Positions 32,561 through 45,621 of a stretch of DNA of 64,000 nt are shown one piece after another. A model generated the notes under the pieces. It was not told where the DNA came from and did no database searches. It saw only the letters and a list, made by a program, of their open reading frames with translations. The translations under genes and the position numbers were made by a program. Within the stretch, counting starts at the first letter, position 1. Every line of letters starts with the position of its first letter. The stretch comes from Morella rubra (lineage: Eukaryota > Streptophyta > Magnoliopsida > Fagales > Myricaceae), in NCBI GenBank assembly GCA_003952965.2, contig CM025854.1, forward strand, positions 9,628,399 to 9,692,398. The letters are read 5' to 3'.

Positions 32561-34818
32561 TTAGCATATCCTAAAGTTCTCCATCTCTACAAAAGACAAA
32601 AACAAAACAAAACAGAAATATCAACCAAATAATCAATTAACAATTAACAAAAGAAAACATATATCTAGTGTACCTCCATCTAGTCTGTAACTCAAGGGAT
32701 CATCTCCACCATCCACCTCGACGTCATCTTCGTCAAGTATAGGTGGAGCATGCAACCAATTTGTGCACATATGAGGCCCTCCACGGTACAAGGTGCCAAA
32801 GAAGAGCGAAAACAATCCAACACTCGACCGGAAGTGCTAAAAGCAGACTCAGATGGCACGGTAGTGATTGGGATAGCCAACACATCCTTCGCAATACGAG
32901 AAAGAATCTGAAACTTCTGAGAATTCACCTTCCACCACAATAAAATATCAAAACCCGGCACCTTGGGTTCCATGTCTTCAATCAAGTATCTATCAACCTC
33001 AAACTTACTGTCTAGCAAGTTTTGAGACTGTCGATAATTACTAAGACCTCCCCATAGTCTTTGCTCAATGCTCATCTCATCCACACTTATAGAACTTTGA
33101 CTTCCACTACTATGCGCTGATTGGGTTATGCTACCTCCACCAGGACCACCATTATACAACTCAAATAATGTTTCTAGAGTTTCTCGCACCATGGCAGTGA
33201 AATCCATGCCCTTCTCCCTCCCAAAGTTATTGATAGCCCAATACTCCAAAGTGATAAGTTTAAAGCGAGGATCCAATACCGAAGCTACAAATAAAAGTCT
33301 ATTCACCTTCCTCAAATCCCCCCAATACTTATCATACTTGCTTTGCATCCGTTTAGCCATGTCACGAAGCAAAATATCAGAACATGTGGTAAAGGTCTCC
33401 AAATGCAATTTAATTTTTGCCAACTCCTAAAAAAATACATTTGAAGTTACATATTCTGACCCCGATATGCGTAGAGTGACCTCATAAAAAACTTTAAAAA
33501 ACCGAACAAACTGGCGAATGTGCTCCCAATCTTCAAATGTAGGTTTCCCAATCCCTTCCTCCCATAACCATCTTCATTCAAAAATATTACTAAGTTCCCA
33601 TCTCCTTCCAACATATCCTCAAAAACCCCTCGATATTTTTCAGCCCTTTCTAACATAATATAGGTCGAGTTCCAACGAGTGGGAACATCCATTTGCAAGA
33701 AATTACTTTCAGATAACATTCTTTCACCGGCCTTCTTGAACCCAAGCAAGCCTTTGAGGACTAGATTTAACATACTTAATAATATTCCGTATCTTTGTAA
33801 CGGAATCATCCAACTCTTTCAATCCCTCTTGAACAATAAGATTCAAAATATGTGCAGAACACCGCATATGAATAAAATCATGATTGCAAACAACTTGTGC
33901 CCCTAGTCCTGTATACCTTCTTTTCAGTTGTTCAATTGCAGTATCATTGGAGGATTGCATTATCAACCATGATTGTGAGGATTTTCTCAATCCTCCAATT
34001 ATTCATACATGTCTCTAACTCTTTCGAAATAGTTGCCCCTTTATGATCAGTTACATAGCGAAAATAAAGAATCCTCTTCTGTAAACACCAACTCCTATCA
34101 ATAAAGTGGGTTGTCACGCACATGTAATTCACATTTTGAACTGATGTCTATGTATCGGTGGTAAAACACACTCTAGGGCTTTCCCTCACAATTGCATCTT
34201 TCAATTTATCCCTCTCCTCTATATACAACTCCATACAATCCCTCATGATCGTATATCTAGAAGGCATCTTAAAGCGGGGCTCAAGTCTAGTAATCATTTT
34301 CCTAAACCCCATCCTCTGCACAGTTCTAAAAGGCATCTCATCCATTATCAAAAATTCAGCAATCCACCTTCTAACCTCCTTTTCACTATAATTTTCCAAC
34401 TTCAAAACCCCCGACTCATTCCCCTTTTCTTTCGAAGCATCCATTGTCAACCTAGATTGAGATTGTCTAATAGGTTTTGTTGTTTCAAATATGGCAAGCA
34501 ACGTTTGAGATGACTTCTCATACCCGAAGTCCCATGGTGATCAGGATGGCACCCAACCTTGGCCTTACAATGATGACACTTGGCCTCAGGGTGTTCAGGT
34601 CTAACAACTGGTAAAATCTTAGTAAAATGATCACACACAAAACTCTTGCGAGCATTTTTCCTATTTTTACTAGGTTGATCTTCTTCTGGTTGATTAATAG
34701 GACCCTCATTTCCAGGAGAATGAGGAGCACTAACACACTCATCAATTGGGTTAGATGGACCATTGGTACCGGGGCAAGACCCCATATTTGTATTAGGTGT
34801 AGAACTAACATAATCCAT
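32561..34818 (-). pseudogene. hAT transposase (RICESLEEPER-like, BED zinc finger), right arm
   Basis: At roughly 700 codons this is near the usual length for plant hAT transposases. Parts in order: a Ser/Pro/Asn-rich N-terminus; a BED finger (CHHCKAKVGCHPDHHGTSG then RSHLKRC); a helical region (YSEKEVRRWIAEFLIMDEMP); the first catalytic Asp in VCFTTDT; the second in ILTIMVDNA with NDTAIEQLKRR; AHILNLIVQEGLKELDDSV; DVPTRWNSTYIMLERAEKYR; and the C-terminal dimerisation block with LLWWKVN and VPSESAFSTSGRVL. The open frame breaks near 34,470, 34,140, 33,960, 33,770 and 33,430, so a handful of frameshifts or stops disable it. One C-terminal break near 32,760 replaces CAQNWLHAPP by another frame. 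Confidence 0.85.
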
Positions 34819-34914
34819 CTGACATTAAACACATTTGATTTTCAATTCATTAACTTCATTTGATAACTGAGTAACAAAAATTAATTGCAAAATGACTCGA
34901 TCTATCTAACTCTA

Positions 34915-35150
34915 ACAACTATGTTCATAACCTAAATCATCTAAGCATACAAAATAAAATAAAATTAAATCTAAAGTCTAAACAACTATGTTCACAACCT
35001 AAATCATCTAAGCATACACAAAAAATAAAATTAAATCTAGAGTCTAAATAGCTATGTTCACAACCTAAATCGTCTAAGCATACACAAAAAAATTAAATTA
35101 AATCTAAAGTCTAAACAGCTATGTTCACAACCTAAATCATCTAAGCATCA
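34915..35150 (-). repeat. Four tandem ~65-bp repeats in the hAT 5' intron, right arm
   Basis: Complement of the left-arm array: CTATGTTCACAACCTAAATC followed by ATCTAAGCAT four times, with small spacer differences from the left arm. Confidence 0.9.
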
Positions 35151-36300
35151 TGCATCAACAATTCTAAGCATACATATAACTGAACCTGATATGAAAATAT
35201 TGAAGTCTTCCTGATATGAGTAGAGCTATTTTATTTCTCTGGACATTACCTAATTATAATTTATAAATGACTATACATTTTTTAAAAGACACTACAGCCA
35301 TTAGGATATCAAATCTCGACATCTATTATTTTGCATAATTGCATTTAATATTGTCAGTACCAAATTATATCATGAAGTGAAAATATATATATACAATGCA
35401 CAAATACATACATATTTGTTTTTCAATATGAATTTTTTTATGTGGCATGACACGTATCTACAACTTGAAAAAAAATAATTACAATATGATACACACGACA
35501 CACCTAAAAAATACACTACAGCCATCAATCTTCACAATTTTTATCATGTAATTCCTAAATAGCAGCCTAGGTTAGACAAAATAATCATACCTTGTTGTGT
35601 ATGCTTATCACTGAATCTGCCAATCACCGAATCTGCCCATCAAAAATTTCACATCCCCAAATCAAATTAACAAAACCTATATAAGTTTAACACTAAAGAA
35701 GTTAATAATACAACATTTAAATAAAATAGTAAATAGATTATAGAGGTTGAGGCTCCAACCTTCGTGAGAGAAAGTTGATGGTCACTGATGAGAGACAAAG
35801 CTGCGTCAAGGAGAGAGGAAATGAGCAGTGAGCACAGCTGAGGGATTTGGCCTAAGATGCGACGACGAGGGAGAGAGGGAGAGAGAAGCAGATCACGGTT
35901 GAGGGAGAAAGGAACTGCGGCAGCAGGGAGGGCTTGGAGGTCGGAGGGTGGGGGGTGAGTCACGGTAGGGACACCAGAGAGGGGGCTCGGGCGTGGGGGT
36001 GACGGCTGCTGGCTCTATGGCTCACGGGTTGGACTTCAAGACGTGGAACGAAATGACCTAATTTTGTTCAACTTAGTTCTTTTGTTTTTTTTTTTTTTAA
36101 AACAGGGCTCAAAACGACACTATTGATTTTCTTTTAAAAATATATATACCGGAACTGGAAATTACGACGTTTCCGCCGGAATTTCCGGTTCCAATTCCGT
36201 ATTTCCTCAATAACTAAATCCAGTTCCGGTATTGGAAGTGGCCAAAACCGGTACAGGAACTGGATGTTCCGATTTAAATTGGAAGAAATGCTCTCCCTTA

Positions 36301-38754
36301 CGTTTTGGTTAGAGGTAATAATCGTTGTAGTGATTGTTAATACATACTTAAAAACTAAACATATATCTTTCCTTTTCCTTCTTGTTTAAGAAAAGTATAT
36401 CTGAAGTGTAAAAACTAAAAACTAAATATCCATTTCTTCCTTAGGATTTGATCACTTTTAATAAATAGTTATTTGATTTTTAAATTGATCATAGAGGTGT
36501 ACGAGTTTATAATTTTTATCAAAAAAGTCCTTTTAAAATTTCATTATCTAAGTTAACTATTCATATATCAAATCCAAATCATAAATTAGCACGTGTCATC
36601 CAAAACTAAATCAATTTACTTATAATTTTTTTTTCTTAATTTTGGGTGAGAAATAATCTTATAGGAAGAAGTTTAATAAAATGACTCATTTAATAAAAAT
36701 GAAAAAAAAAAAAAAGTAAAGAATCCAAACTCAGATGCAAGCAGGTTCCGTTGGGGTTCCAACTCTCCAGCCACCTCTGCACAAAATCGTTATGGCGAAT
36801 TCTCCGATTATAAAAAGGACTCAACCCTTTCCCGTACACGTGTGCGGCAGGGATGGAGCTGCACGTGTAACGGATGCTGTTGTAAGAGCGCGAAACCGAC
36901 AGACCAAAACCGTTTCCGAAAACAGACAAAAGGCCGATAGTGCATGCGAACCAGGAGGAAAGAGTAACAGGCAAATTGAAAAGCGGGACTTTGGTACAGA
37001 GGACTTCCGTTACATCTACAAAAAAGCAGGGCAGAGGCTGTACCGGGCAGTGGTATTTGGCTTTGTCGAAACCGAAACTGAAACCGTTGTCCGCTACACC
37101 GCCTTTCTCACGCGTGTGCGCAACTGGGCGTCACGCTTCTTATAACATATTTTAACTAGTACTCTCTGCACACGCTCGGAATTTTTCTCGTTTTTGCCGA
37201 CGGACTCAAATACCCTCTCAGGTGTGGGTTTGGCTTTTCCTATCTGCTCGGTGCTTTTGGCATATTTGTAGTTTTTGTGGATCTCGGGTGCTTTGTTGCT
37301 CTTTGGGTTATGGCTTTTCACTCTCTCCTCTGTTACTGAGATTCGGGGCTGTGAAAACGAGATCGTTCTTTCAGTTTCTCTGTATCATATTTTCTCTGCC
37401 ATCACCTAACTTTGCCTTTTCTTTTCTTTTTTCATATTTTTTTTTCTTCAGATTTAAATTTTCGACTTCTTTTCTCGGGTGGATTTCAGTTTTCAAATTT
37501 ATTTCTTTGAAATAATAGTCGGGAATCAAAGGACTTCATGGACTAAATAGACAACCACCAGCTAAACATTTTGGCAAGTGAGAAATCTAATTTTTAAAAT
37601 AGTGTATAGAATAGTCTAAAAGTATTAGGATTTTCACATTCTACGTTTCATTTTTCTAACTACTAATTTAATTTGTATACTGTGGACTCTCATTTTCAAT
37701 TTAGTCGGAACTTAATATTTTTTTATTAGTGAAATAACTATTTTGCCCTAAAAAATATCACGATTCAATAAAAGGTGGGAATAAAATCATCATTTCAAGG
37801 ACTAAAACTCTTATTTCCTTCTGGTTTCGTAGTGGATTGCGTAAAGTGTACAAAAATGATACTTGAGAGGCTAAAGTTTTTAGCAATGACTTCGAGATTA
37901 ATAGTTAACCTCCAACTGCTTTATAATGCTCGACTTGGACGATTCGATCACTGCTCGCGTAGGCCTTGCATCGCTCTAATAGTTAACCTCCAACCGCCTC
38001 ATAATGTTTCGTTGTCGCTTTCCAATTAAGAGCATTTGTCATTATTGATTGTATCTTAAAGGCCTCGTGCATGCACCTATTCTCGTTATGCTTGTTGGAT
38101 CGGGGATCCAGTGTAGTCTTCATTAGCTGATAATAAGGTTGTGCATCGGCCGTGTCGGTGGCGGTTATGGCCTCCACCGACACTGCCATCGCCTATGGCG
38201 GTTTCTTAATATCCCCAACCGCTACCGACATCGGTCACCCACTCTCTCTCTCTCTCTCACTACCCCTCTCTCGTGCTTTCCCTCTCCTCCTCTCTCTCTC
38301 TGTACATGATAGCTAAGTACTAAACACCTTCTATCATATTATAATCAGAAGATTTTATATTCATAATTAAATAATGTAAAATAGTAGAGTGAGATAATGA
38401 AAGAGAAAAGCAAGGGTGACAATTAAAATAAATCGGTCTTTGATGCAAGGATGATTTTACCATATCGAGTAATGAGATATGGAATTGATTATCTCCTCCG
38501 TCTCTGAAGTAGAGAAGTAAGGATGCATTAAGACCTTGCCTAGTAAAGGCATAGCACTCACCGGAACCAGACCTACATGCACGCGTATTTGAATACTTGG
38601 CTTAATTTTTTTTTTTTATCATATCAGATTTTAGAAAATGCAATGTTACTTACTTATTGGCTTTCTCTCACTTGTAAATGGTAGTAGTAGGTGGGATGAG
38701 TCCAAATTCCACTATCGAATACTTTTCGAGTGGTTTTTGGAGCTGCCAAACACA
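36301..38754. other. Unassigned DNA between hAT and Copia-B, right arm
   Basis: Inverted copy of 24,664-27,123, with the TC-rich microsatellite at about 38,240-38,302, the spaced direct repeat near 37,900-37,995 and the GC-richer block at 36,720-37,150. No recognised gene. Confidence 0.6.
36735..37145 (+). CDS. Unrecognised 136-residue ORF, right arm
   Basis: Identical in all 136 residues to the left-arm ORF at 26,281-26,691. It is basic, has no recognised domain, and has a TATAAAAAGG motif just inside its 5' part. A second open frame of 97 residues (37,222-37,515), rich in Phe, Leu and Ser, follows on the same strand and is also identical between arms. Whether either is translated is unknown; the area could be the promoter or leader of a lost host gene. 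Confidence 0.25.
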   Translation: MQAGSVGVPTLQPPLHKIVMANSPIIKRTQPFPVHVCGRDGAARVTDAVVRARNRQTKTVSENRQKADSACEPGGKSNRQIEKRDFGTEDFRYIYKKAGQRLYRAVVFGFVETETETVVRYTAFLTRVRNWASRFL

Positions 38755-39094
38755 TGTTGGTGTCCGGCTGGCTTTAGAAACTCCTAATCTTTATCTCTAA
38801 TTTTATTAAGCAACATACCTCTCGGGGCGTAAGGTTTTATGCATTCCTATATGGAAGTGCATGCATATCACGGGCAAGTAGTAAAATTGACACATAAATT
38901 TAACGTAGTTTTGCAATATGCCAACATCCAAAGGAGCAAAGACTTTACTATCACAAATATTAGAGTTACATATAAAGTATTTATATGAAAATTCCATATT
39001 TAGGCAAACACCACTTTCCCCTTGCATCCCTATAACCTAATAGATCTCAAAATACTTGGATATACTAAAAAAATAGGAGTAATCTTATCCAACA
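38755..39094 (-). repeat. Copia-B 3' LTR, right arm (340 bp)
   Basis: Bounded by TGTTGG at 38,755 and CCAACA at 39,094 on the + strand, with the purine-tract complement next to it. Same length as the left-arm copy. Confidence 0.85.
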
Positions 39095-41129
39095 ATCTCC
39101 ACCTTGGCGAATATTCACCCCTTAAGATAAAATCAAGAAATTTTGACCTCTACTTGAAACTATCTCTAGCACTTGGATATATGCTTGGACTTCTTTGTGG
39201 AAACTGGCTTAGTCAACGTGTCTATTGCATTCTCAGAGATGTGAACTTTCTCTAGCAATAATTTACCATAAGCAACCATTTTTCTGATCTTGTGAAACCT
39301 CACATCAATATTCTTGGTTCTTGCATGATATACCTACTTCTTTGCCAAATAAATAACACTTTGATTGTCACAATGCAACTGAACTCGACTTGGCTAAACT
39401 CTAAGCTCTTTGACTAGCCCTATAAGCCACAAAGCTTGCTTAGCAGCCTCAGCGACTACCATGTACTCCGCCTCATTGTGGACAACACAACAACGGATTG
39501 AATCATGGACCTTGAACAAATGGGCTTTCCTACAAGAGTAAACACATAACATGTAGTCAACCTTCTACTGTCCAAGTCACCAACGTAATTTGCATCCACA
39601 TACCCCACAACTGGCAAATCACTCTGCTATCTTTTAAACATAATGCGTAATCCGTATTACCCCTCAAATATCTAAAAATCAACTTGACTGCATACCAATG
39701 TTGTCTCTTTGGATTTGCCATATACTTGCTCACCATGTTGATTGCATTACCCAAATCTCGCCTATTACATACCATAGTATACATCAAACATCCCATTGCG
39801 ATGACATACAAGAACTTTGACGTGGCTTCAATTTCTTCACCTGTTTTCCGACATTGTGAGGTAGACAAATGAAAATGATTCTCTAAAGGTGTACTAACCG
39901 GTTTTGCATCCCCCATGCTGAATCTTTCCAATGCCTTCTCCATATAATCATTTTGAGATAACCAAAATCTCTTGGCATCCCTGTCCCTACGATCTTCATC
40001 CTCAAGAATCTTCTTAGCTATGCTCAATCCTTTCATGTCAAATTCTCTTCTCAACAAACACTTTAGCTTGTTGACTTCCTTTATACTAGTAGCCGCGATA
40101 AGCATGTCATCCACATACAGTAACTGAAAAATTAATTAACCTTCATCAAGGCTCTTAACATACACACAACAATCACACTCACATCTCTGATAGGCAATTC
40201 TGATCATGTAGGAGTCAAATATCTTGTATCACTGCCTCATAGATTACTTCAATCCATAAAGTGACTTCTTCAATTTAGAGACCATGTTCTCATGTCAAGG
40301 TTGACTAAACCATTCTGGTTGTTTCATATAAATCTATCTTAACATTCCTCTGCTCCAAAGTCATGTCATAGTGAGCTACCAACACCAACACCATCTTGAT
40401 GGATGTATGCTTTAAAATCTTAGGGAAAATATCATCATAATCAACTCATTTCCTCTATGAGTAACTCTTTGCTACCATGCGAGCCTTCAAAATTTTCCTT
40501 TATTTCTGTGATATTGGTTCTTTCTTCTTGAACACCCACTTACACCCTATCGCCCTCTACCCCTCAGGAAGCTGTACTAAGTCTCACGTCTGATTCTTAT
40601 GCAATGATTCCATCTCCTTGACCATAGCACCTAAATCCATCTACTCTTCTCTTGGCTAATGATTGTCTACTGAAAAGTTGAAAGATCTTCATTGCTAATG
40701 AGAAGAGCCAATGAAATCATATATTCATACTCATACCTGACTGGTGTATTGATAGTGCATCTAGGTCTATCTTTGGCTAACCTATAATGCTCTTTAACTT
40801 ATGAAGTAGTAGTCTCTGTACCTTAAATAGTGTTCTTTTGCACATTAGTCTCTAACTCCACCTGCACCACTGCACCACCTTCATATCATTGCTACTGCTT
40901 TCTATTTCTGTTCACCCTTATAATTACTCTTCAACATGAGATTTTCATCAAATACCATGTCTCTACTGATCATCACCTTGTTTTCCTCCGAATCCCAAAG
41001 CTTATATGTAGCACCCCTCCCTTGTTTATTCCATTTGTTTAATATAGTTTTATGTATAAGTTATAATAGTTGTGCTCATGTGAAATATTTTTTCTTCCTT
41101 GTGTTTGCTTTTACTAGGGTCTGACAAGG

Positions 41130-41580
41130 CAGGTGCTTGAGTGCCCGGAAAAAATATTCACGGGGTAATTGAGTTGTGATTCCCTGGGTTATTGGGTTTA
41201 AATGCCCGGGGTATTGAGTATCGAGAGGAGGAGAAAATACCCAGGGTCATTGAGTAGGAAATGCCCGGGGTCACTAAGTATTAAAGTCCCGGGGTGCATT
41301 GAGTGCCCGGGAAAAACTTCCCGGGGTAAATGGGGTATGGAGAGCTAAATACTAGGGCTCGAGCTGAGTACTAAATGCCTAGGGCATTTGAGTGTTACAT
41401 GCTCGGGGTAAATGGGGTATGGAGAGCTAAATACTCGGGCCCGGGTTGAGTACTAAATGCCTAGGGCATCTGAGTGTTACATGCTCGGGGCATCCGAGTG
41501 TCTCATGCTCGGAGGTATTTTAAAGCTAACTGCCCGGGGCTTATTTTTAGTCGCGGGATGATAGAGCCCTGTATGCCCGA
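41130..41580. repeat. CCCGGG/CCTAGG-rich tandem array, right arm
   Basis: Counterpart of 21,860-22,290, with the same ~81-base higher-order units and one locally rearranged unit near 41,480-41,540. Confidence 0.85.
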
Positions 41581-42384
41581 GTTTCCTTTTCATGTTATCT
41601 TTTTCTACGTGTCTTAACCGTGTGGTGTGCATTAAATACATTCTTACCATATTTTATCTAATCACTTAGATGGGGCTTTGTCATTGGCGCATAATTTAAT
41701 GTACTGCTTGTTAAGAGATACGTGAGATATGGGGAGCTTAGGTGGCTACTTATGAATGTGTAAGACCTGCTTTACAATAATTGCCTAGACCTCTAGCTTA
41801 GGGTGTGTAGAGTGGCCAGAGGGAATTCACCAGTGAGTTATGTTCGGTTTATATTGTCAGCAAAGATTTACTCGACTAAAATTGATAACGACATTAGGAG
41901 AGAAACTTCATTTGACTTAAAGAGAAAGAGATGGAAAGTGACGTGAAACACCTGGTAACCAAAGAGATTGACCGAAGGATAAGAGGAGGAAGAGACCAAA
42001 GAAAAAAGGAAGAGATTACGAGAAAGTTGGGAAAAAGTGAGGTATTTCGGCCTGCACTTTTTCTTCCCATCAGCTTTTGTCTTTTCTTTTCCTAACATGG
42101 TGTCTTGCTATTTTTAGGTGTTTAATTTCAAGAAAGCAGTACAACAATGAACTAAGGTAAGGGTGTAGAGTTTTGTCTTAAATAGGGGTATTGGGGATGT
42201 TCGGATTGTGCATAAAACGTGTGACTTTTGTCATGAGATGAGAAAAGACAAGTAACCCATTCTTATCATTGTGTTAGATTTAAACCAAATAAAAACATGC
42301 GAAGGGCTTATAAGAGAAAGGGCCAAAAGACTTTGGGGATCACTTGGGGGCCAGATTCGACGTTTGAGAGGAAGGGGTTTATAT

Positions 42385-42620
42385 ATATGCTTGGGAAGCT
42401 TTTGTTTATATATTGCCCTGGAAAGACTTTTGTTTTTTATGCTTGGGAAAGATTTTGTTTCTATCTGCCCAGGAAGATTTTTATATGCCTGGGAAGATTG
42501 TTTTTGAATGCTCGGGGAAGATTTTCTTTATATGCCCGAGAAGCTTTTGTTTATATATGCCCGGGAAGACTATTTTTTTATGCTCTGGAAGATTTTCTTT
42601 TTATCCCTGGGAAGCTTTTT
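42385..42620. repeat. CCCGGGAAG tandem array, right arm
   Basis: Complement of 20,850-21,060, with about two additional units, so this array is an internal length marker that distinguishes the arms. Confidence 0.85.
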
Positions 42621-42893
42621 CTTTTGGAAATAGTCAAGGGCCCTAAATCCTTGAGCTTCTTCTTGAATAGCCGGTCCTTAGTGGGTTTAGAAATAAAATG
42701 AAATAAAACAACCCAGCCATATAAGTTGTTGGACTTGCCTATTACAGCATGTAGTGTTTCGATCGTTGCAGCCATGATGACTTAGATGTTGATTGACTAA
42801 TTATAGCACAAGAACAGCACATGAAATGGAAACATTAGGCCTTTTTAATGAAGAATAAACCCGGCCACTTGAGGATTATTACGAAAGGTTAAT

Positions 42894-43838
42894 GTGAAAT
42901 TATTGTGCTTCATTTTTATGTGCCATATGAAATCCATTGATCACGTGATTTGCTTTATTTTTATGTTTGTGGATCGTTTAACAAAATCGGCTTATTTCTT
43001 TCCCATCAAAGTTAATTTCTCAGCGAAGAAGTTGACAAAGCTGTACATGCAGGAAATAGTTCGATTACATGGGATTCCTAATTCCATAGTGTCGGACAGA
43101 GATACCCGTTTTACTTTCCGCGTTTGGGAAGGTTTTCAAAAGGTAATGGGTACTTAGTTGAAATTTAGTACGGCTTTCCACCCTCAAATTGATGGACAGT
43201 TGGAAAGGACGATTCAGATACTGGAGGACATGCTTAGAGCTTGTGTATTGGATTTCAAGGGTCATTGGAGTTATTATTTTCCATTGGTGGAGTTCGCCTA
43301 CAACAATACTTATCAATCTAGTATTGGTATGGCCCCTTATGAGGCTTTGTATGGGTGTAAGTGCAGATCGCCACTTTATTGGGATGAAATTGGAGAACGG
43401 CAACTGCTAGGTCCTGATATTGTACAAAAGACCTGTGAGAAAATTGGGATTATTAGGGAACGCCTTAAAGTTGCCCAGAGTAGGCAAAAGAGTTACGTGG
43501 ATGTCAGACCACGTGCTTTGGAATTTCAGGTAGGCGATAAGGTATTTCTCAAAGTGTCACCCATGAAGGGAATTAAGCGATTTGGAAGGAAAGGGAAGTT
43601 AAGTCCTCGTTTTGTGGGGCCCTACGAGATTTTAAGCAAAGTGGGGCCAGTAGCATATCAGTTGGCACTTCCACCAAAATGGGAAGGGATGCATGATGTT
43701 TTTCATGTATCTATGCTAAGAAAATATGTGGCCGATCCCTCTCATAGGCTGGATTATGCATCGTTATGTATGAGGGAGAATTTGTCCTATATAGAGCAGC
43801 CAGTGCAAATTATGGATCGAAAAGAGCAGATCTTATGA
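42894..43838 (+). pseudogene. Gypsy integrase region, right arm
   Basis: Same content and order as 19,631-20,575 on the left: FVDRLTKSAYFFPIKV, IVSDRDTRFT, AFHPQIDGQLERTIQ and the RFVGPYEILSKVGP segment. Complete residue identity of the 226-codon part with the left arm argues for recent duplication, gene conversion or an assembly copy. Broken fossil. Confidence 0.88.
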
Positions 43839-44417
43839 AATAAAAAGATTCCTCTTGTGAAGGTACTTTGGAGGAGCTAGGAAGTAGAAGAGGCATCTTG
43901 GAAGTTAGAATCTGAAATGCGTGAGAAGTACCCTCATCTATTCACTGACTTAGGTTATGATCTTGTTTGACTTGAGTTGTCCCGTGGTATTACGTTTTGA
44001 AAGAAAATTTAAGCTATTGAGATTGTTGTGATCTTGATACCTGCCTGTACTTATCTAGCAGATGGAGAACCAAATGAGCAAGGGGGAGAGTTCGGTGAAG
44101 AAGAGGAAATACCCAGAGCCCAAACCTAGGTGAGTCTGGGCAACCCGTAGCATGCCCGTGGGATGTTACCAGTACCTGAGCAGTGTGAAGAAAACCAAGC
44201 TGGAGAAAAGACAAGAAAAAGAATTTGACCCCGAGGAAGGATCCGAAATAGAAGAAGAAACGGAAAAGATCGACCCCAAAACCAAGAAGGACGTGGTCGA
44301 GAAAAAGCTAGCCTAGTAATTATATTTATATTTTGTTGCTTTAAAAGACTTTGAAAACTTTGTAACTTTTAAACTCATGCAATTCCGAGGACGGAATTGT
44401 TCTTAAGAGGGGGAGAA

Positions 44418-45001
44418 TGTAACACCCCTCCCTTGTTTATTCCATGAAATTATTGACCTAACCTCCGACACGGAGTTGAGAGTCGACTAGATATTAGTTG
44501 TAGTCACTGTTGGGTTTGGTTATTGTACATTCTGTTCCAATCAGGTGTTATAGGATGGAAAGTTATAGACAGCTTCCACTTTGTACTTACTTTCTCTTAC
44601 TATTGTATCCTCGTGAAGGATTTTGTTCTTTATAACAATGCACTAGTGGAAAAATTTTGTATTATAGTTTTGAGATTTTCCCTTATCTTGTTTTGTCCCT
44701 AAGCCACAAGCTACCCTTAACTTTCATCTCGTTATCAAACTGTTTTTAAAATATTTTTTATAAGTTCACCTACTTATTTTATTAAGTTATTTTATTCTCC
44801 TTATTCAATACAGTGTAACCTAGAAACTATTATTTTTTCTTCCTTAATATACTTATCTCTTTTCACTAAAACGTTTCCGCTATGCTTTTTCAAAGCCAGT
44901 TATTAGGCCTTTAATGGATTAATTTGTACAGTAATCCCCACTTGTATGCATTCCATTACTATAGAGAGCCTAGGGGGTAAGTATTAGCACGGGGCATGAT
45001 A
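44418..45001 (+). repeat. Gypsy 3' LTR, right arm
   Basis: Starts TGTAACACCCCTCCC and ends GGGGCATGATA; 584 bases against 585 in the left arm. Confidence 0.85.
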
Positions 45002-45621
45002 TTATAACTCTTAACTCTTTTCTCGTATTGAAGAAGAATACATTTCAATCTCTTTTCACTAGGAATGTGCACATAGACTGGACAACTAAAAAAGGCTCAA
45101 CCCAGAGCAACCTACCTCATCACTAGTCCACACATCCTCTGCAACCTTGCCACTCAGTGCTACCCTCCGTCACCTGTTAATAAAAAAATATCATACTCAC
45201 TGCATCTGCCCAGAAGATCTTTGCATGTCTAGCATTCAACTTGAGACATTGCGCTCTGTCTGCAATAGACCTATTCATCCTTTCCGCGGAGAACTAATAT
45301 GTCCATTTGGATTTCACCATTTTGTTGTGATATCTTGTATAATGTGAAGTGTCTCTTTATGCCATGTTGCTTACAAAACTCCATTAACTTTGCATCCTTT
45401 TACTCAATAGTATTATATGTCCTCAAACACTTAATCTTCCTCCCAATCTGGTTTTTCGCTTTAGTTTTCTACACCTTGAACTTCACAAATGTCTCTGACT
45501 TGTGCTGCATGGAGTACAACCATATCATCATGGAAAAATCATCAATGAATATCACAAAATACACATGTCCTTCCCGTGATGCTACCCTCATTGGTCCCCA
45601 AACATCTGATGAATAGGATCA

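Larger units (their letters stand above)
32415..36300 (-). mobile_element. hAT (Ac-type) DNA transposon, right arm
   Basis: Inverted copy of the left hAT, from the 3' end near 32,415 to the 5' end near 36,300, with the same ACCGG-rich subterminal block (about 36,150-36,270), CT-rich leader (about 35,750-36,040 as its complement) and four tandem intron repeats. Its transposase gene is better preserved than the left one. The 3' terminus is again missing: homology to the left copy stops at the spacer. Confidence 0.8.
41007..45001 (+). mobile_element. Truncated Ty3/Gypsy element in Copia-B, right arm
   Basis: The ends are TGTAGCACCCC at 41,007 and GGGGCATGATA at 45,001, with TTATA on both sides (41,002-41,006 and 45,002-45,006). 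The 3' LTR is 44,418-45,001, preceded by AAGAGGGGGAGAA. The integrase region is 42,894-43,838, with the 226-residue part identical to the left arm. The 5' part consists of the CCCGGG-rich arrays. gag and RT are absent. Rearranged fossil. Confidence 0.82.
38755..45621 (-). mobile_element. Copia-B, right arm, 5'-truncated, carrying the Gypsy insertion
   Basis: Inverted copy of the left Copia-B. RNase H and RT lie at 39,100-41,001 (with LLYVDDMLIAATSIKEVNKL complement near 40,090-40,130), then the Gypsy insertion (41,007-45,001), then the integrase fragment (45,002-45,621). It stops at the Copia-A 3' LTR, exactly as on the left. Broken fossil. Confidence 0.85.

Noticed and set aside
36690-36974. 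94-95-codon antisense frames over the 136-residue ORF (also 26,452-26,739)
   Set aside because: They overlap the other frame completely and end in a poly-Phe run caused by a T tract; probably shadows.
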